Positions 1 to 6,914 of a stretch of DNA of 11,802 nucleotides are shown here, one piece after another. Source of the stretch: Victivallaceae bacterium (GTDB lineage Bacteria; Verrucomicrobiota; Lentisphaeria; Victivallales; Victivallaceae); contig JAQVVK010000053.1 of NCBI GenBank assembly GCA_028698975.1, positions 1 to 11,802 on the forward strand, in the 5' to 3' direction. Positions within the stretch are counted from its first letter, which is position 1. Each line of letters starts with the position of its first letter. Both the position numbers and the translations under genes were made by a program. Under the pieces are notes generated by a model, which worked only from the letters and a program-made list of their open reading frames with translations, was not told the origin of the DNA and ran no database searches.

Positions 1-133
1 GCCCCCAGCGGAGCGGATTGAACTCCGCCACCAGAGTATAACCGTCGGTCAACTTCTCCGGCACCGCCTCCTGAGCCATCACCGAAACACATACCGACAA
101 CGCCAGTGACAGGAAAAACAGCACTCTTTTCAT
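1..133 (-). CDS. Exported protein of unknown function, N-terminus only (runs off the window)
   Basis: Only the first 44 codons are in the window, read leftward from an ATG at 133-131. They give a typical Sec signal peptide: a basic start (MKR), a hydrophobic core rich in Leu, Val and Ser (about residues 4-18), and a plausible signal peptidase I site after VMA at residue 20, followed by QEAVPEKL. A Cys at residue 15 sits inside the hydrophobic stretch, but the residues before it (LSV) do not make a good lipobox, so a lipoprotein is less likely. A short AGG lies 7 nt upstream of the ATG as a weak ribosome binding site. The promoter at 180-208 points at this gene and would give a leader of about 40 nt. 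The mature protein starts with about 24 visible residues that I do not recognise, so the function is unknown beyond export. Confidence 0.75.
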   Translation of the reverse strand, partial: MKRVLFFLSLALSVCVSVMAQEAVPEKLTDGYTLVAEFNPLRWG

Positions 134-179
134 AAAAAAACCTATCTGTTGATTTTCAGGAAAACCCGATAACCCTGCC

Positions 180-208
180 AATATACACGCGGTTGTTCTT
201 CTTTTCAA
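180..208 (-). promoter_or_regulatory. Sigma70-type promoter of the exported-protein gene
   Basis: On the minus strand the -35 box is TTGAAA (208-203), followed by a 17-nt spacer and the -10 box TATATT (185-180), which is preceded by GTG. The expected transcription start is near 173, about 40 nt before the ATG at 133. Both boxes match the consensus well and the spacing is ideal. The GTG-TATATT junction recurs in the grpE promoter. Confidence 0.7.
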
Positions 209-306
209 GTGAAAAAATAATCGTCGGCGCATCCCTTTTGCGGGCGGGGGCGCGCCAAATGCGGTTAAACCTGTTTTTTTTCGGTTGAAACGTGGAAAAT
301 CTGCGG

Positions 307-337
307 TTGCGCATATATATTAACATGATTTTATAAT
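307..337 (+). promoter_or_regulatory. Candidate promoter of the metG operon
   Basis: A perfect -10 box, TATAAT, lies at 332-337 in an AT-rich patch within otherwise GC-rich DNA. The best -35 match is TTGCGC at 307-312, a 19-nt spacer, which is long. A transcript from here would start near 344 and carry a leader of about 186 nt before the metG ATG at 530. The -10 box is strong and the -35 box weak, so the site is plausible but not certain. An alternative TTGAAA at 285-290 is too far upstream to serve this -10 box. Confidence 0.45.
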
Positions 338-529
338 AGGCGATACCGCAAAAAGTCGCGTCGATGGATTTTTGTCCAGCCGTGAAGTTGATTTTTTGAC
401 GATCCCGAAGCGGCTTTACCCTCTGCGGCAAAGTCCAAGGGGCGGCAGAAAAGCAGGGGGGCGAAAAGACACGGGCAGGCGTTTTGGCAGTGCCGCCACA
501 ATAGCATGAACTTCGGGAGATCTGTGGAC
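338..529 (+). other. Gene-free leader upstream of metG with possible RNA structure
   Basis: With 134-337 this completes a 396-nt stretch without a convincing gene between the divergent exported-protein gene and metG. Overlapping open frames on either strand here have no ribosome binding site or recognisable protein. The leader can fold: GGCGGCA at 441-447 is exactly complementary to TGCCGCC at 491-497, and a competing small palindrome (GGCAGTGCC) covers 486-494. I see no T-box sequence and no recognisable SAM-type riboswitch, so any regulatory role is inference from length and base pairing. Confidence 0.35.
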
Positions 530-2452
530 ATGAACACCGACAACTATTACGTCACCACACCAATATACTATGTGAACGACAAACCCCATATCGGCCACGC
601 CTATACCACCGTGCTGGCCGACGTGCTGGCCCGCTACCACCGTTCGCTCGGTCAAAGCACCTTTTTTCTTACCGGCACCGACGAGCACGGCCAGAAGGTC
701 GAAAAAGCCGCCGCGCTGCGCCACATGGACAACAAGGCCCACTGCGACGAAACCGTAGTGCGTTTCAAGGAGCTTTGGCAGCGGCTCGGTATAACCAACG
801 ACCGCTTCATACGCACCACCGACGAATTTCACGTCAAGGTGGTCTCCGAAGTGCTTCAGGAATTGTTTGACCGCGACGAGATATACAAAGCCGAATACAC
901 CGGCTGGTACTGCGTCGGCGACGAGCGTTTCTTCACCGAAAAAGATCTGGTCGACGGCAAATGCCCCGAGTGCGGGCGCGACGTCCAGGAGATACGGGAG
1001 TCGAATTACTTCTTCCGCATGGGCAAGTACCGCGACTGGCTGGTCGATTACATAAAGACCCACCCGGACTTCATTTTGCCGACTTTCCGCGCCAACGAAA
1101 CACTGGGGTTCCTCAAAAAAGAACTGGGCGACCTCTGCATAAGCCGCCCCAAGTCGCGGCTGGCCTGGGGCATCGAGCTGCCGTTTGACCGAGACTACGT
1201 CTGTTATGTCTGGTTTGACGCGCTCATCAACTATATTTCGGGCGTCGGTTACAAGCAAAACGACGACGAATTCAACCGGTGGTGGCCGGCGAGCTGCCAC
1301 CTGATCGGCAAAGACATTCTCACCACTCACAGCGTATACTGGCCGACCATGCTCAAGGCGATGAACGTGCCGATGCCGCGCACGATCTTCGCTCACGGCT
1401 GGTGGCTTACCGGCAACACCAAAATGTCAAAATCGCTGGGCAACGTGGTCAACCCGATGGATATGATCGACCGCTGCGGGGTGGATGCTTTCCGCTATTT
1501 TCTGATGGCGGAGATGTCGCCCGGCAACGACGCCAACTTCTCGGAGGATGGTTTTGTCGCCCGTTACAACAGCGATCTGGCCAACGATTTGGGCAATCTG
1601 CTGTCGCGGGTGCTTAAGCTCACCTTGCGCAATCGCGGCGGAGTAATTCCGCAGCCGGGAGCTTTTGGCGACGACGAAAAAGAGCTGATGGCCGCGGTGG
1701 ACAACGCGTCTCCGGTAATGGAGAACAGCCTTGCCTCGATGAAGCTCGATCAGGGCATCAACGCCGTGATGAACGCGGTGCGCGCCGCCAACCGTTATCT
1801 GGAGAAGACCGCGCCGTGGTCGCTGGCCAAACAGCCGGACGGCGCGGCACGGCTCGACACGGTGCTTTACTGCGCCGCCGAAGCTCTGCGTCAAGTCTCG
1901 ACTCTGCTGCTGCCGGTGATGCCCGAAAAGATGGCCGAGCTGCGCGAGTCGCTCGGATTTTCGCCCGACGAGGCCAAAAGTGCGCAGATCGCCGAGTTGA
2001 AATCAGGCGCGGCCGGTCTGGCCGGGCGCACCATGCGCGACAACAATGGATTGTTTCCGCGAATCCAGACCGAGGAGAAGTCCGCCTCCGCCCCGGCCAG
2101 GAAAGTCGAAAAAACGGTCGCTCCGGTCGATCTCATCGAAATCGCCGACTTCGCCAAAGTCAAGCTGGTCACCGCAAAAATAGTTTCGGCGGAAAAGGCT
2201 GAAAATTCGGATAAACTGCTGAAACTCGAGCTTGATGTGGCCGGTTCGCCGCGCCATATCGTCTCCGGCATTGCCGAATGGTACGCCCCGGCCGATCTGG
2301 TTGGCAAAACCATCGTACTGGTGTCAAACCTGAAGCCGGCGGAGATTCGCGGGAACCGTTCCGAAGGCATGCTGCTGGCCGCCAAAAAGGGCAAAACCCT
2401 GCGCCTGGTGACCGTTGACGGCGATATTCCCTCCGGCGCGATCGTAGGTTGA
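530..2452 (+). CDS. metG: Methionyl-tRNA synthetase (class I, with C-terminal tRNA-binding domain)
   Basis: This cytoplasmic enzyme charges tRNA-Met with methionine using ATP. It is 640 residues long from the ATG at 530. That start was chosen because GGGAGA at 515-520 is a well-spaced ribosome binding site and because the conserved MetRS beginning (YYVTTPIYYVND) follows at once; the in-frame ATG at 506 would add eight unconserved residues. The class I signatures are HIGH at residues 20-23 and KMSKS at 298-302. The connective-peptide zinc region has Cys128, Cys145 and Cys148, but the expected second ligand of the first knuckle is Asp131 (CVGD), which is unusual. Residues from about 535 to the end form a tRNA-binding OB fold of the Trbp111/EMAP type, typical of dimeric bacterial MetRS. 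The coding sequence is intact. It is the first gene of a run with the antiporter, which starts 4 nt after its stop, and the Lol genes. The functional link to those genes is probably only co-transcription. Confidence 0.97.
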   Translation: MNTDNYYVTTPIYYVNDKPHIGHAYTTVLADVLARYHRSLGQSTFFLTGTDEHGQKVEKAAALRHMDNKAHCDETVVRFKELWQRLGITNDRFIRTTDEFHVKVVSEVLQELFDRDEIYKAEYTGWYCVGDERFFTEKDLVDGKCPECGRDVQEIRESNYFFRMGKYRDWLVDYIKTHPDFILPTFRANETLGFLKKELGDLCISRPKSRLAWGIELPFDRDYVCYVWFDALINYISGVGYKQNDDEFNRWWPASCHLIGKDILTTHSVYWPTMLKAMNVPMPRTIFAHGWWLTGNTKMSKSLGNVVNPMDMIDRCGVDAFRYFLMAEMSPGNDANFSEDGFVARYNSDLANDLGNLLSRVLKLTLRNRGGVIPQPGAFGDDEKELMAAVDNASPVMENSLASMKLDQGINAVMNAVRAANRYLEKTAPWSLAKQPDGAARLDTVLYCAAEALRQVSTLLLPVMPEKMAELRESLGFSPDEAKSAQIAELKSGAAGLAGRTMRDNNGLFPRIQTEEKSASAPARKVEKTVAPVDLIEIADFAKVKLVTAKIVSAEKAENSDKLLKLELDVAGSPRHIVSGIAEWYAPADLVGKTIVLVSNLKPAEIRGNRSEGMLLAAKKGKTLRLVTVDGDIPSGAIVG

Positions 2453-2456
2453 AGCG

Positions 2457-3416
2457 ATGAACGGCATTATCATTTCAGGAGAACTCCTGCTCGGCATCGC
2501 CCTGCTCTATTTCGGGGCGGAGTGGCTGGTGCGCGGCGGCGCGGCATTGGCCGCCAAACTCGGGGTGCCTCCGCTCATAATCGGGCTTACTCTTGTATCG
2601 TTTGCCACCAGTGCTCCGGAGTTGGTGGTCAGCATCAGCGCGGGGTTGCGCGGCATGGGCGGCATTGCCGCCGGCAACGTGATCGGCTCCAATATCTGCA
2701 ACATCGGGCTGATATTGGGGATTTCGGCTCTGCTCGCACCGCTGGCGGTACAACGCGATCTGCTGCGTTTCGACGTACCGGTGCTGATCGCGGCGTCGCT
2801 GTCGCTGGCGGGGGTGATCATGGTCACCGGCGGAGTGGGGAGGCTGTGTGGCGGCATTTTCTTTATGCTGCTCCTCGGCTATATCGGAGTAAACGTATTC
2901 TTCGCGTTGCGTTCGCGCAACGCCAAAATCGACGACGAAGTCAAGGAGGCTCTCGACAAACCGCTGGGCGTGGCAGCCTCTTTGCTGTTGGTCGCGCTGG
3001 GGCTGGCCGCACTGACCGGCGGCGGGCAGTCGCTGGTGCTGGGGGCCTCCGCGCTGGGGCGGCTGGCCGGCATGAGCGAAGCGGTGATCGGGCTGACCAT
3101 CGTCGCGATCGGCACCAGTCTGCCGGAGCTGGCGACCAGCGTGCTGGCCGCGCTGAAACACGAGCATGACATTGCCATCGGCAACGTGGTCGGCTCAAAC
3201 ATCTTCAACATTTTCGGCATCATGGGGCTGGCTCCTCTGATAAAGCCGGTCGAGGCGGTCGGCGTGACTTGGATCGATCTGGCCGTCATGCTTGTTTTGA
3301 CCGTGCTGCTGGTGCCGATGATGCGCACCGACTGGCGGGTCAGCCGTTTCGAGGGCGGTGTGCTGCTTGCGCTTTACGCCGGGTATATGTGTTTTATCGT
3401 TTCAGGAATAAGATAG
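2457..3416 (+). CDS. Calcium/sodium antiporter, YrbG family inner-membrane protein
   Basis: This 319-residue integral membrane protein belongs to the Ca2+/cation antiporter superfamily, which exchanges Ca2+ for Na+ or another cation across the inner membrane. The two inverted alpha repeats are clear. The first has TSAPELVVS (about 51-59) with the ion-binding Glu55, plus GNVIGSNICN (73-82). The second has GTSLPELATS (219-228) with Glu224, plus GNVVGSNIFN (242-251). About ten hydrophobic segments span the length, split by a short charged loop near residues 152-168. Length and repeat spacing are normal for the family. The ATG at 2457 lies 4 nt after the metG stop with only a weak GTAGG upstream, so translation may be coupled to metG. 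The permease gene follows after 9 nt. In Enterobacteria yrbG sits beside lipid and LPS transport genes; here it sits beside Lol genes, which may be coincidence. Ion specificity cannot be read from the sequence. Confidence 0.92.
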   Translation: MNGIIISGELLLGIALLYFGAEWLVRGGAALAAKLGVPPLIIGLTLVSFATSAPELVVSISAGLRGMGGIAAGNVIGSNICNIGLILGISALLAPLAVQRDLLRFDVPVLIAASLSLAGVIMVTGGVGRLCGGIFFMLLLGYIGVNVFFALRSRNAKIDDEVKEALDKPLGVAASLLLVALGLAALTGGGQSLVLGASALGRLAGMSEAVIGLTIVAIGTSLPELATSVLAALKHEHDIAIGNVVGSNIFNIFGIMGLAPLIKPVEAVGVTWIDLAVMLVLTVLLVPMMRTDWRVSRFEGGVLLALYAGYMCFIVSGIR

Positions 3417-3425
3417 GGTCTGTGT

Positions 3426-4700
3426 ATGACACTGAGGACTGAATTGTTTCTGGCCTGGAGTTATCTCCGGCCCAAACGCAGCGCGGTTTCGCTTATAACC
3501 GTGTTCAGCGTGCTGGGCGTTACGCTCGGCGTCGCGGTCTTGATGGTGGTCGTGGCGGTTATGACCGGATTCACCGACATCATGAAACAGAAAATGATCG
3601 AGACCCAAGCCCATTTTCAGGTGCACGGGCGCGGCGGACGCATGCTTTATTCGCCGGAGCTGGTCATCAAGGCGGTGGAGCAGGCGGGCGGGCGCGGCGC
3701 GGCGGTGATCCAGACCCCGGTGCTGGTGCAGACCGACGGGCGCAGACTTGACACCCGCACCGCGCTTTTCGGAGTCTCCGCCGATGCTTTACGCAAAGAA
3801 CTTGGTTTTGACCGCTATCTCAAGGCCGGGCGGCTTTCGCTCGAAAAAGACGAGGTGGTCATAAGTTCCGACATGTCCAGACGCTGGCAGGTCGGCGTCG
3901 GCGACCGGGTGATAATCCATTCGCCGCAAAGGCTGACTTCGCTGGTGAAGTTCGACGGCGGCGGCGGTCTGAAACTCAACCCGGAAGCCTCCGCGTATCT
4001 GCCAGCCGAATTCCGGGTGGCCGGTATTTATTCGGTCGGCAAGTACGATTTCGACCGCATGGTGCTGTTTGTCGGGTTGGAGGACGCCGCCGAATTGATC
4101 GGCATACCGTGGGGAGCCGCCGGAGCGGTTTTCGGCTGGGGGCCCGACCCGTTCGACCAGAAGACGATGATCGAAAAGCTTAAGGATGCCCTGCCCGGCT
4201 ATGAAGTCACCACCTGGCAGCAGGACAACGCCCAGTTTCTCGGTGTGCTGGCCACCGAAAAAAACATGATGTTCTTTTTGCTCATCTTCATCGTGCTGGT
4301 GGCGGCGTTCAGCATTGCGAACACCCTGATAACCTCGGTCTATCAGAAGACCCGCGAAATCGGCATACTTAAAGCGCTGGGGGCAACCGACCGGGCGGTG
4401 ATGTCGATTTTCGTTTTGCAGGGTCTGCTGATCGGCACGGTGGGAAGCACTTGCGGGGTGGCGCTCGGATTTCTGGTGGTGACATTTCGCATGAACATCA
4501 TGAACACCGTTTCAACACTGCTGCACGTCGAACTCTTTCCCAAAGAGTTTTATTATTTTGACGAACTCCCCGCCCACATCGTCGGCAGCGACGTGGCGTG
4601 GATCGTCATACCATCCATACTGCTCTGCACCGCGGGGGCGTTGCTGCCGGCGCTTCGGGCGGCGGTGCTGGATCCGGCAAAGGCTCTGCGCTATGAGTGA
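3426..4700 (+). CDS. LolC/LolE-type lipoprotein-releasing ABC transporter permease
   Basis: This 424-residue inner-membrane permease of the FtsX/MacB type should take mature lipoproteins from the inner membrane for transfer to the periplasmic carrier LolA. It has the standard layout: one membrane helix near the N-terminus (about 22-46), a periplasmic domain of some 230 residues (50-280), and three C-terminal helices (about 281-303, 325-353 and 389-411). The motif KTREIGILKALGAT (308-321), which couples the permease to its ATPase, sits after the second helix, and the C-terminus DPAKALRYE is typical of LolC/E. The ATG at 3426 has an AGGG about 7 nt upstream. The stop overlaps the ATPase start (ATGAGTGA), so the two are translationally coupled. 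Only one permease gene is present here. It may form a homodimer, as proposed for LolF in bacteria without separate LolC and LolE, or a second permease may be encoded elsewhere. Confidence 0.9.
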   Translation: MTLRTELFLAWSYLRPKRSAVSLITVFSVLGVTLGVAVLMVVVAVMTGFTDIMKQKMIETQAHFQVHGRGGRMLYSPELVIKAVEQAGGRGAAVIQTPVLVQTDGRRLDTRTALFGVSADALRKELGFDRYLKAGRLSLEKDEVVISSDMSRRWQVGVGDRVIIHSPQRLTSLVKFDGGGGLKLNPEASAYLPAEFRVAGIYSVGKYDFDRMVLFVGLEDAAELIGIPWGAAGAVFGWGPDPFDQKTMIEKLKDALPGYEVTTWQQDNAQFLGVLATEKNMMFFLLIFIVLVAAFSIANTLITSVYQKTREIGILKALGATDRAVMSIFVLQGLLIGTVGSTCGVALGFLVVTFRMNIMNTVSTLLHVELFPKEFYYFDELPAHIVGSDVAWIVIPSILLCTAGALLPALRAAVLDPAKALRYE

Positions 4701-5400
4701 CAACGCTATAAAATACATCGTCGAAACAGAAAAAGTGTTTCGCTCCTACCCGGTAGGCAAAAGCAGGGTCGAGGTGCTGCGCGGCGTAAGCTGGCAAGTA
4801 GCACGCGGCGAATGGAGCTGTCTATTCGGCGCGTCGGGCTGCGGCAAGACCACGCTGCTCAACCTGCTGGGAGGGTTGGAGAAACCCGACTCCGGCGTGG
4901 TGCGGGTGGCGGGGGTCAATCTGGCGTCGCTCGGCCGCCGGGCGGCGGCGAAGTTTCGCAGCGAACGGGTGGGGTTTGTCTTTCAATCCTACTGCCTCCT
5001 GCCCGAGCTGAACATTCTCGACAACGCCGCGCTGCCGGCTCGGCTGGCCGGCAAGTCGGCGGGTGAAGCGGTGGAGCGGGCCGCCGCGCTGCTTAAAATG
5101 ATGGGGCTTGACCGGCGGTTGCGCCACCGCCCGGCGGAACTCTCCGGCGGCGAACAGCAGCGGGCGGCCATTGCCCGCGCACTGGTCAACGACCCGGATC
5201 TGTTGCTGGCCGACGAGCCGACCGGCAACCTTGACTCGCGCACCGGGCGTGAAGTGCTCGAATTGTTTGCGCGTCTGCGGGCGGAGCGCGGTCAATCGAT
5301 TGTGATGATAACCCACAACCGCGACATAGCAAAACTGGCCGATCGCTCGTCGGAACTGGTCGATGGAGAGATTTCTCCTCAAAATATTTCCGAGCTTTGA
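4693..5400 (+). CDS. lolD: LolD-type lipoprotein-releasing ABC transporter ATP-binding protein
   Basis: This 235-residue cytoplasmic ATPase should power the permease encoded just upstream. Every ABC motif is visible: Walker A GASGCGKTT at residues 46-54, signature LSGGEQQ at 150-156, Walker B LLLADE at 170-175 followed by PTGNLDSR, and the switch histidine (ITHN) at 208. The N-terminal segment with SYPVGKSRVEVLRGV is typical of the LolD/MacB/FtsE group. The start is the ATG at 4693, which overlaps the permease stop by 8 nt; an in-frame ATG at 4558 lies deep inside the permease gene and is not credible. A LolD assignment rather than MacB-like rests on the partner being a LolC/E-type permease. 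The coding sequence is complete, and no clear terminator follows before the next promoter. Confidence 0.9.
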   Translation: MSDNAIKYIVETEKVFRSYPVGKSRVEVLRGVSWQVARGEWSCLFGASGCGKTTLLNLLGGLEKPDSGVVRVAGVNLASLGRRAAAKFRSERVGFVFQSYCLLPELNILDNAALPARLAGKSAGEAVERAAALLKMMGLDRRLRHRPAELSGGEQQRAAIARALVNDPDLLLADEPTGNLDSRTGREVLELFARLRAERGQSIVMITHNRDIAKLADRSSELVDGEISPQNISEL

Positions 5401-5411
5401 CACCGGCCGAG

Positions 5412-5439
5412 TTGCAAAAGAGTTAAACCGCATTATATT
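5412..5439 (+). promoter_or_regulatory. Candidate promoter of the TSCPD-domain gene
   Basis: TTGCAA at 5412-5417 is followed after 16 nt by TATATT at 5434-5439; TATTAT at 5436-5441 with an 18-nt spacer is an equal alternative. The expected start near 5446 would leave a leader of about 35 nt before the ATG at 5480. It lies in an AT-rich patch within the 79-nt gap after lolD, so the small gene can be transcribed apart from the metG-lol run. Confidence 0.55.
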
Positions 5440-5460
5440 ATTTCCGAAGTGGGGAATAAT
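5437..5460. repeat. 9+9 inverted repeat overlapping the -10 box and start site of the TSCPD gene
   Basis: ATTATTTCC at 5437-5445 and GGGAATAAT at 5452-5460 are inverted repeats around a 6-nt centre (GAAGTG). Eight of the nine positions match as DNA; the ninth is a G-U pair as RNA. The dyad covers the end of the -10 box and the predicted start site, a usual place for a repressor operator. It could instead be a stem at the end of lol transcripts, but it lacks a clean run of T after it (TCTGTT follows). Confidence 0.45.
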
Positions 5461-5479
5461 TCTGTTAAAGGGTCGAAGA

Positions 5480-5773
5480 ATGCAGTATCAGTACAAAACC
5501 AGTCAACTGGTTTGTTCGCAGGTAATTGAAATTGAAATCGACGATACTGACGGCACGCTCAAGCGGGTCAACTTCATCGGCGGTTGCCCGGGAAATCTGG
5601 CCGGTATCGCCAAACTGGTGACCGGCATGCGTCCGGAGGATGTGGTGGCAAAGCTCAAGGGGATCACCTGCGGCGGCAAACCGACCTCCTGCCCCGACCA
5701 ACTGGCCTACGCGCTCAACGAGATCGCCAAACTGCGCAATCAGGACACGCCTCCCGCGCCGCAAAAGCAGTAA
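5480..5773 (+). CDS. Small Cys-rich TSCPD-domain protein (TIGR03905-like), function unknown
   Basis: This 97-residue soluble protein has no signal peptide or membrane segment. It resembles the family of short proteins related to the TSCPD domain, named after a motif also found near the C-terminus of B12-dependent ribonucleotide reductases. Visible features are Cys12; the motif GGCPGNLAGI with Cys36; and GITCGGKPTSCPDQLA with Cys64 and Cys70, where the TSCPD residues themselves are 68-72. The pattern of Cys residues suggests metal binding or redox chemistry, but that is inference; the family has no settled function that I know of. The start is the ATG at 5480, with AAAGGG at 5467-5472 as ribosome binding site. 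An upstream in-frame ATG at 5363 overlaps lolD and lacks conserved sequence. The C-terminal tail is Pro/Gln rich and probably disordered. It converges on the dihydrouridine synthase gene, with 1 nt between the stop codons. Confidence 0.85.
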   Translation: MQYQYKTSQLVCSQVIEIEIDDTDGTLKRVNFIGGCPGNLAGIAKLVTGMRPEDVVAKLKGITCGGKPTSCPDQLAYALNEIAKLRNQDTPPAPQKQ

Positions 5774-5774
5774 C

Positions 5775-6791
5775 TCACCCGCGCCGAATACGGCGCGCCG
5801 CGTCCGGCGAATTTGCCACCTGATCAAAATAACTTTCGGCATGGCTTTTTTGGGCAAAATCCAGAAATTCGGTAAATTCCGCCTCGGTTGACAGGGTCGA
5901 TATGGCCGCTTTGACCGCGCCGGGGAACCCGCGACCGTGGTAATAATCGTGAAGTATCTTGCGCGCCTTGGGCAGCGCGGCGGATTCGCCGTAAAGTTTT
6001 ATCATGCCGCGAATATGCCGCTCGACCACACCGGAGAACTCCTCCAGCGAGGGCGGCACAAACTTGTCGCCCTCGGCGATCTCCCGAAACAGCCACGGGT
6101 TGCCCATCGCGCCCCGGGCCAGCATCACCCGGGAGCAACCGGTCGCCTCGACGATCGCAGCATGGTTGGCACGGCGCATCACTCCGCCATTGGCGACGAC
6201 GCAAATGCCGGGCAGAGCCTCGCGCACGGCGCGGATCACGGGGTGCGCCACCGGGCCTGAATAATACGCCTCTTTGACCCGGCCATGCACGGTCAGCGAT
6301 TTTGCGCCCAGCGCGGCGAGTCCGGCGGCCAATTCCAAAGTTGGCTCCGGGTCGTCAAACGACAATATACGCAGCTTGGCGGTGACCGGGAAGCGCGATT
6401 TTTCGGCAATCACGGCAAAACAGGCCAAGGCGCGATCAAGATGACGCCCCAGCTCCGCACCGGCTCCCTTGCGGGTGACTTTGGGCACGGGGCAACCGAG
6501 ATTGAAATCGACCAGATCGAAATCATACTCGTTGATGACATCCATCGCCCGGGCGATCAGCACCGGGTCGGAACCGACCAGCTGAACGCCGAGAAAATCT
6601 TCGCCGGGGCCGCGTTCGAGCATACATTCGGTGCGTTTGCGGGCATAGGCGAGAGCGGCGGCGTCCACCATTTCAGTAAAGGCGAAGCGGCAGCCGCATT
6701 CTCCGGCGGCGGCGCGGTAGGCTAAATCGGTATAGCCCGAAAGCGGAGCCAAAATAAGCGCGTCGGCAGGATAAATCGGGTCATTCGCCAT
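5775..6791 (-). CDS. dus: tRNA-dihydrouridine synthase (DusB-like)
   Basis: This FMN-dependent cytoplasmic enzyme reduces specific uridines in the D-loop of tRNA to dihydrouridine using NADPH. The protein is 338 residues, a normal length. The TIM-barrel motifs are all present: LAPLSGYTD near the N-terminus for FMN binding; VDFNLGCPVPKV with the catalytic Cys100; Lys139 (VTAKLRI); VHGR at 168-171; ANGGV at 200-204; and ARGAMGNPWLF at 225-235, a phosphate-binding signature closest to DusB. The start is the ATG at 6791-6789, with AGGGGAA about 5 nt upstream; a further in-frame ATG at 6842 lies upstream of the predicted transcription start and is rejected. The gene is divergent from grpE, with its own promoter at 6834-6862, and its end runs into the TSCPD gene. 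Which uridine it modifies cannot be told from the sequence. Confidence 0.94.
   Translation of the reverse strand: MANDPIYPADALILAPLSGYTDLAYRAAAGECGCRFAFTEMVDAAALAYARKRTECMLERGPGEDFLGVQLVGSDPVLIARAMDVINEYDFDLVDFNLGCPVPKVTRKGAGAELGRHLDRALACFAVIAEKSRFPVTAKLRILSFDDPEPTLELAAGLAALGAKSLTVHGRVKEAYYSGPVAHPVIRAVREALPGICVVANGGVMRRANHAAIVEATGCSRVMLARGAMGNPWLFREIAEGDKFVPPSLEEFSGVVERHIRGMIKLYGESAALPKARKILHDYYHGRGFPGAVKAAISTLSTEAEFTEFLDFAQKSHAESYFDQVANSPDAARRIRRG
5780..5797. terminator. GC-rich stem-loop between convergent TSCPD and dus genes
   Basis: CGCGCCG at 5780-5786 and CGGCGCG at 5791-5797 form a perfect 7-bp stem with an AATA loop. It starts 7 nt after the TSCPD stop codon and lies inside the last codons of dus on the other strand. 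No run of T follows in either direction, so it is not a standard intrinsic terminator. It could slow polymerase or protect the mRNA end, or it could reflect Arg/Ile codons of dus by chance. Confidence 0.3.
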
Positions 6792-6833
6792 GTTTTCCCC
6801 TGAAAAATAATGGATCAAGTGTGTCAGCTGCAA

Positions 6834-6862
6834 AATGTACACTCTGTAATTAGTTTTTGCAA
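6834..6862 (-). promoter_or_regulatory. Sigma70-type promoter of dus
   Basis: On the minus strand TTGCAA (6862-6857) is followed by a 17-nt spacer and TACATT (6839-6834), again preceded by GTG. The transcription start is expected near 6827, about 36 nt before the ATG at 6791. The form matches the promoters at 180-208 and 6887-6914. Confidence 0.6.
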
Positions 6863-6886
6863 GCGGCGGTTGATACGGGAAAGGAC

Positions 6887-6914
6887 TTGATTTTTGGGGA
6901 TTTTCGTGTATATT
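6887..6914 (+). promoter_or_regulatory. Sigma70-type promoter of grpE
   Basis: TTGATT at 6887-6892, a 16-nt spacer and TATATT at 6909-6914 preceded by GTG. The predicted start near 6921 gives a leader of about 35 nt containing GGAG at 6942-6945. The form is the housekeeping one; I see no clear sigma32-type box, so any heat control would more likely come from a repressor at the inverted repeat overlapping the -10 box and start. Confidence 0.6.

Noticed and set aside
338..529. A T-box or SAM riboswitch in the metG leader
   Set aside because: No T-box sequence (GGTGGNACCGCG type), no antiterminator/terminator pair and no SAM core could be recognised.
134..529. Small open frames in the divergent intergenic region
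   Set aside because: They overlap promoters, lack ribosome binding sites and encode Arg/Phe-rich sequence without recognisable motifs.
416..1396. 326-residue open frame on the minus strand opposite metG
   Set aside because: It is the antisense shadow of a clear metG gene in GC-rich DNA, with no ribosome binding site and no recognisable protein.
2475..3167. 230-residue open frame on the minus strand opposite the antiporter gene
   Set aside because: It has low-complexity Gln/Arg/His-rich content typical of an antisense frame, and the plus-strand antiporter is unmistakable.
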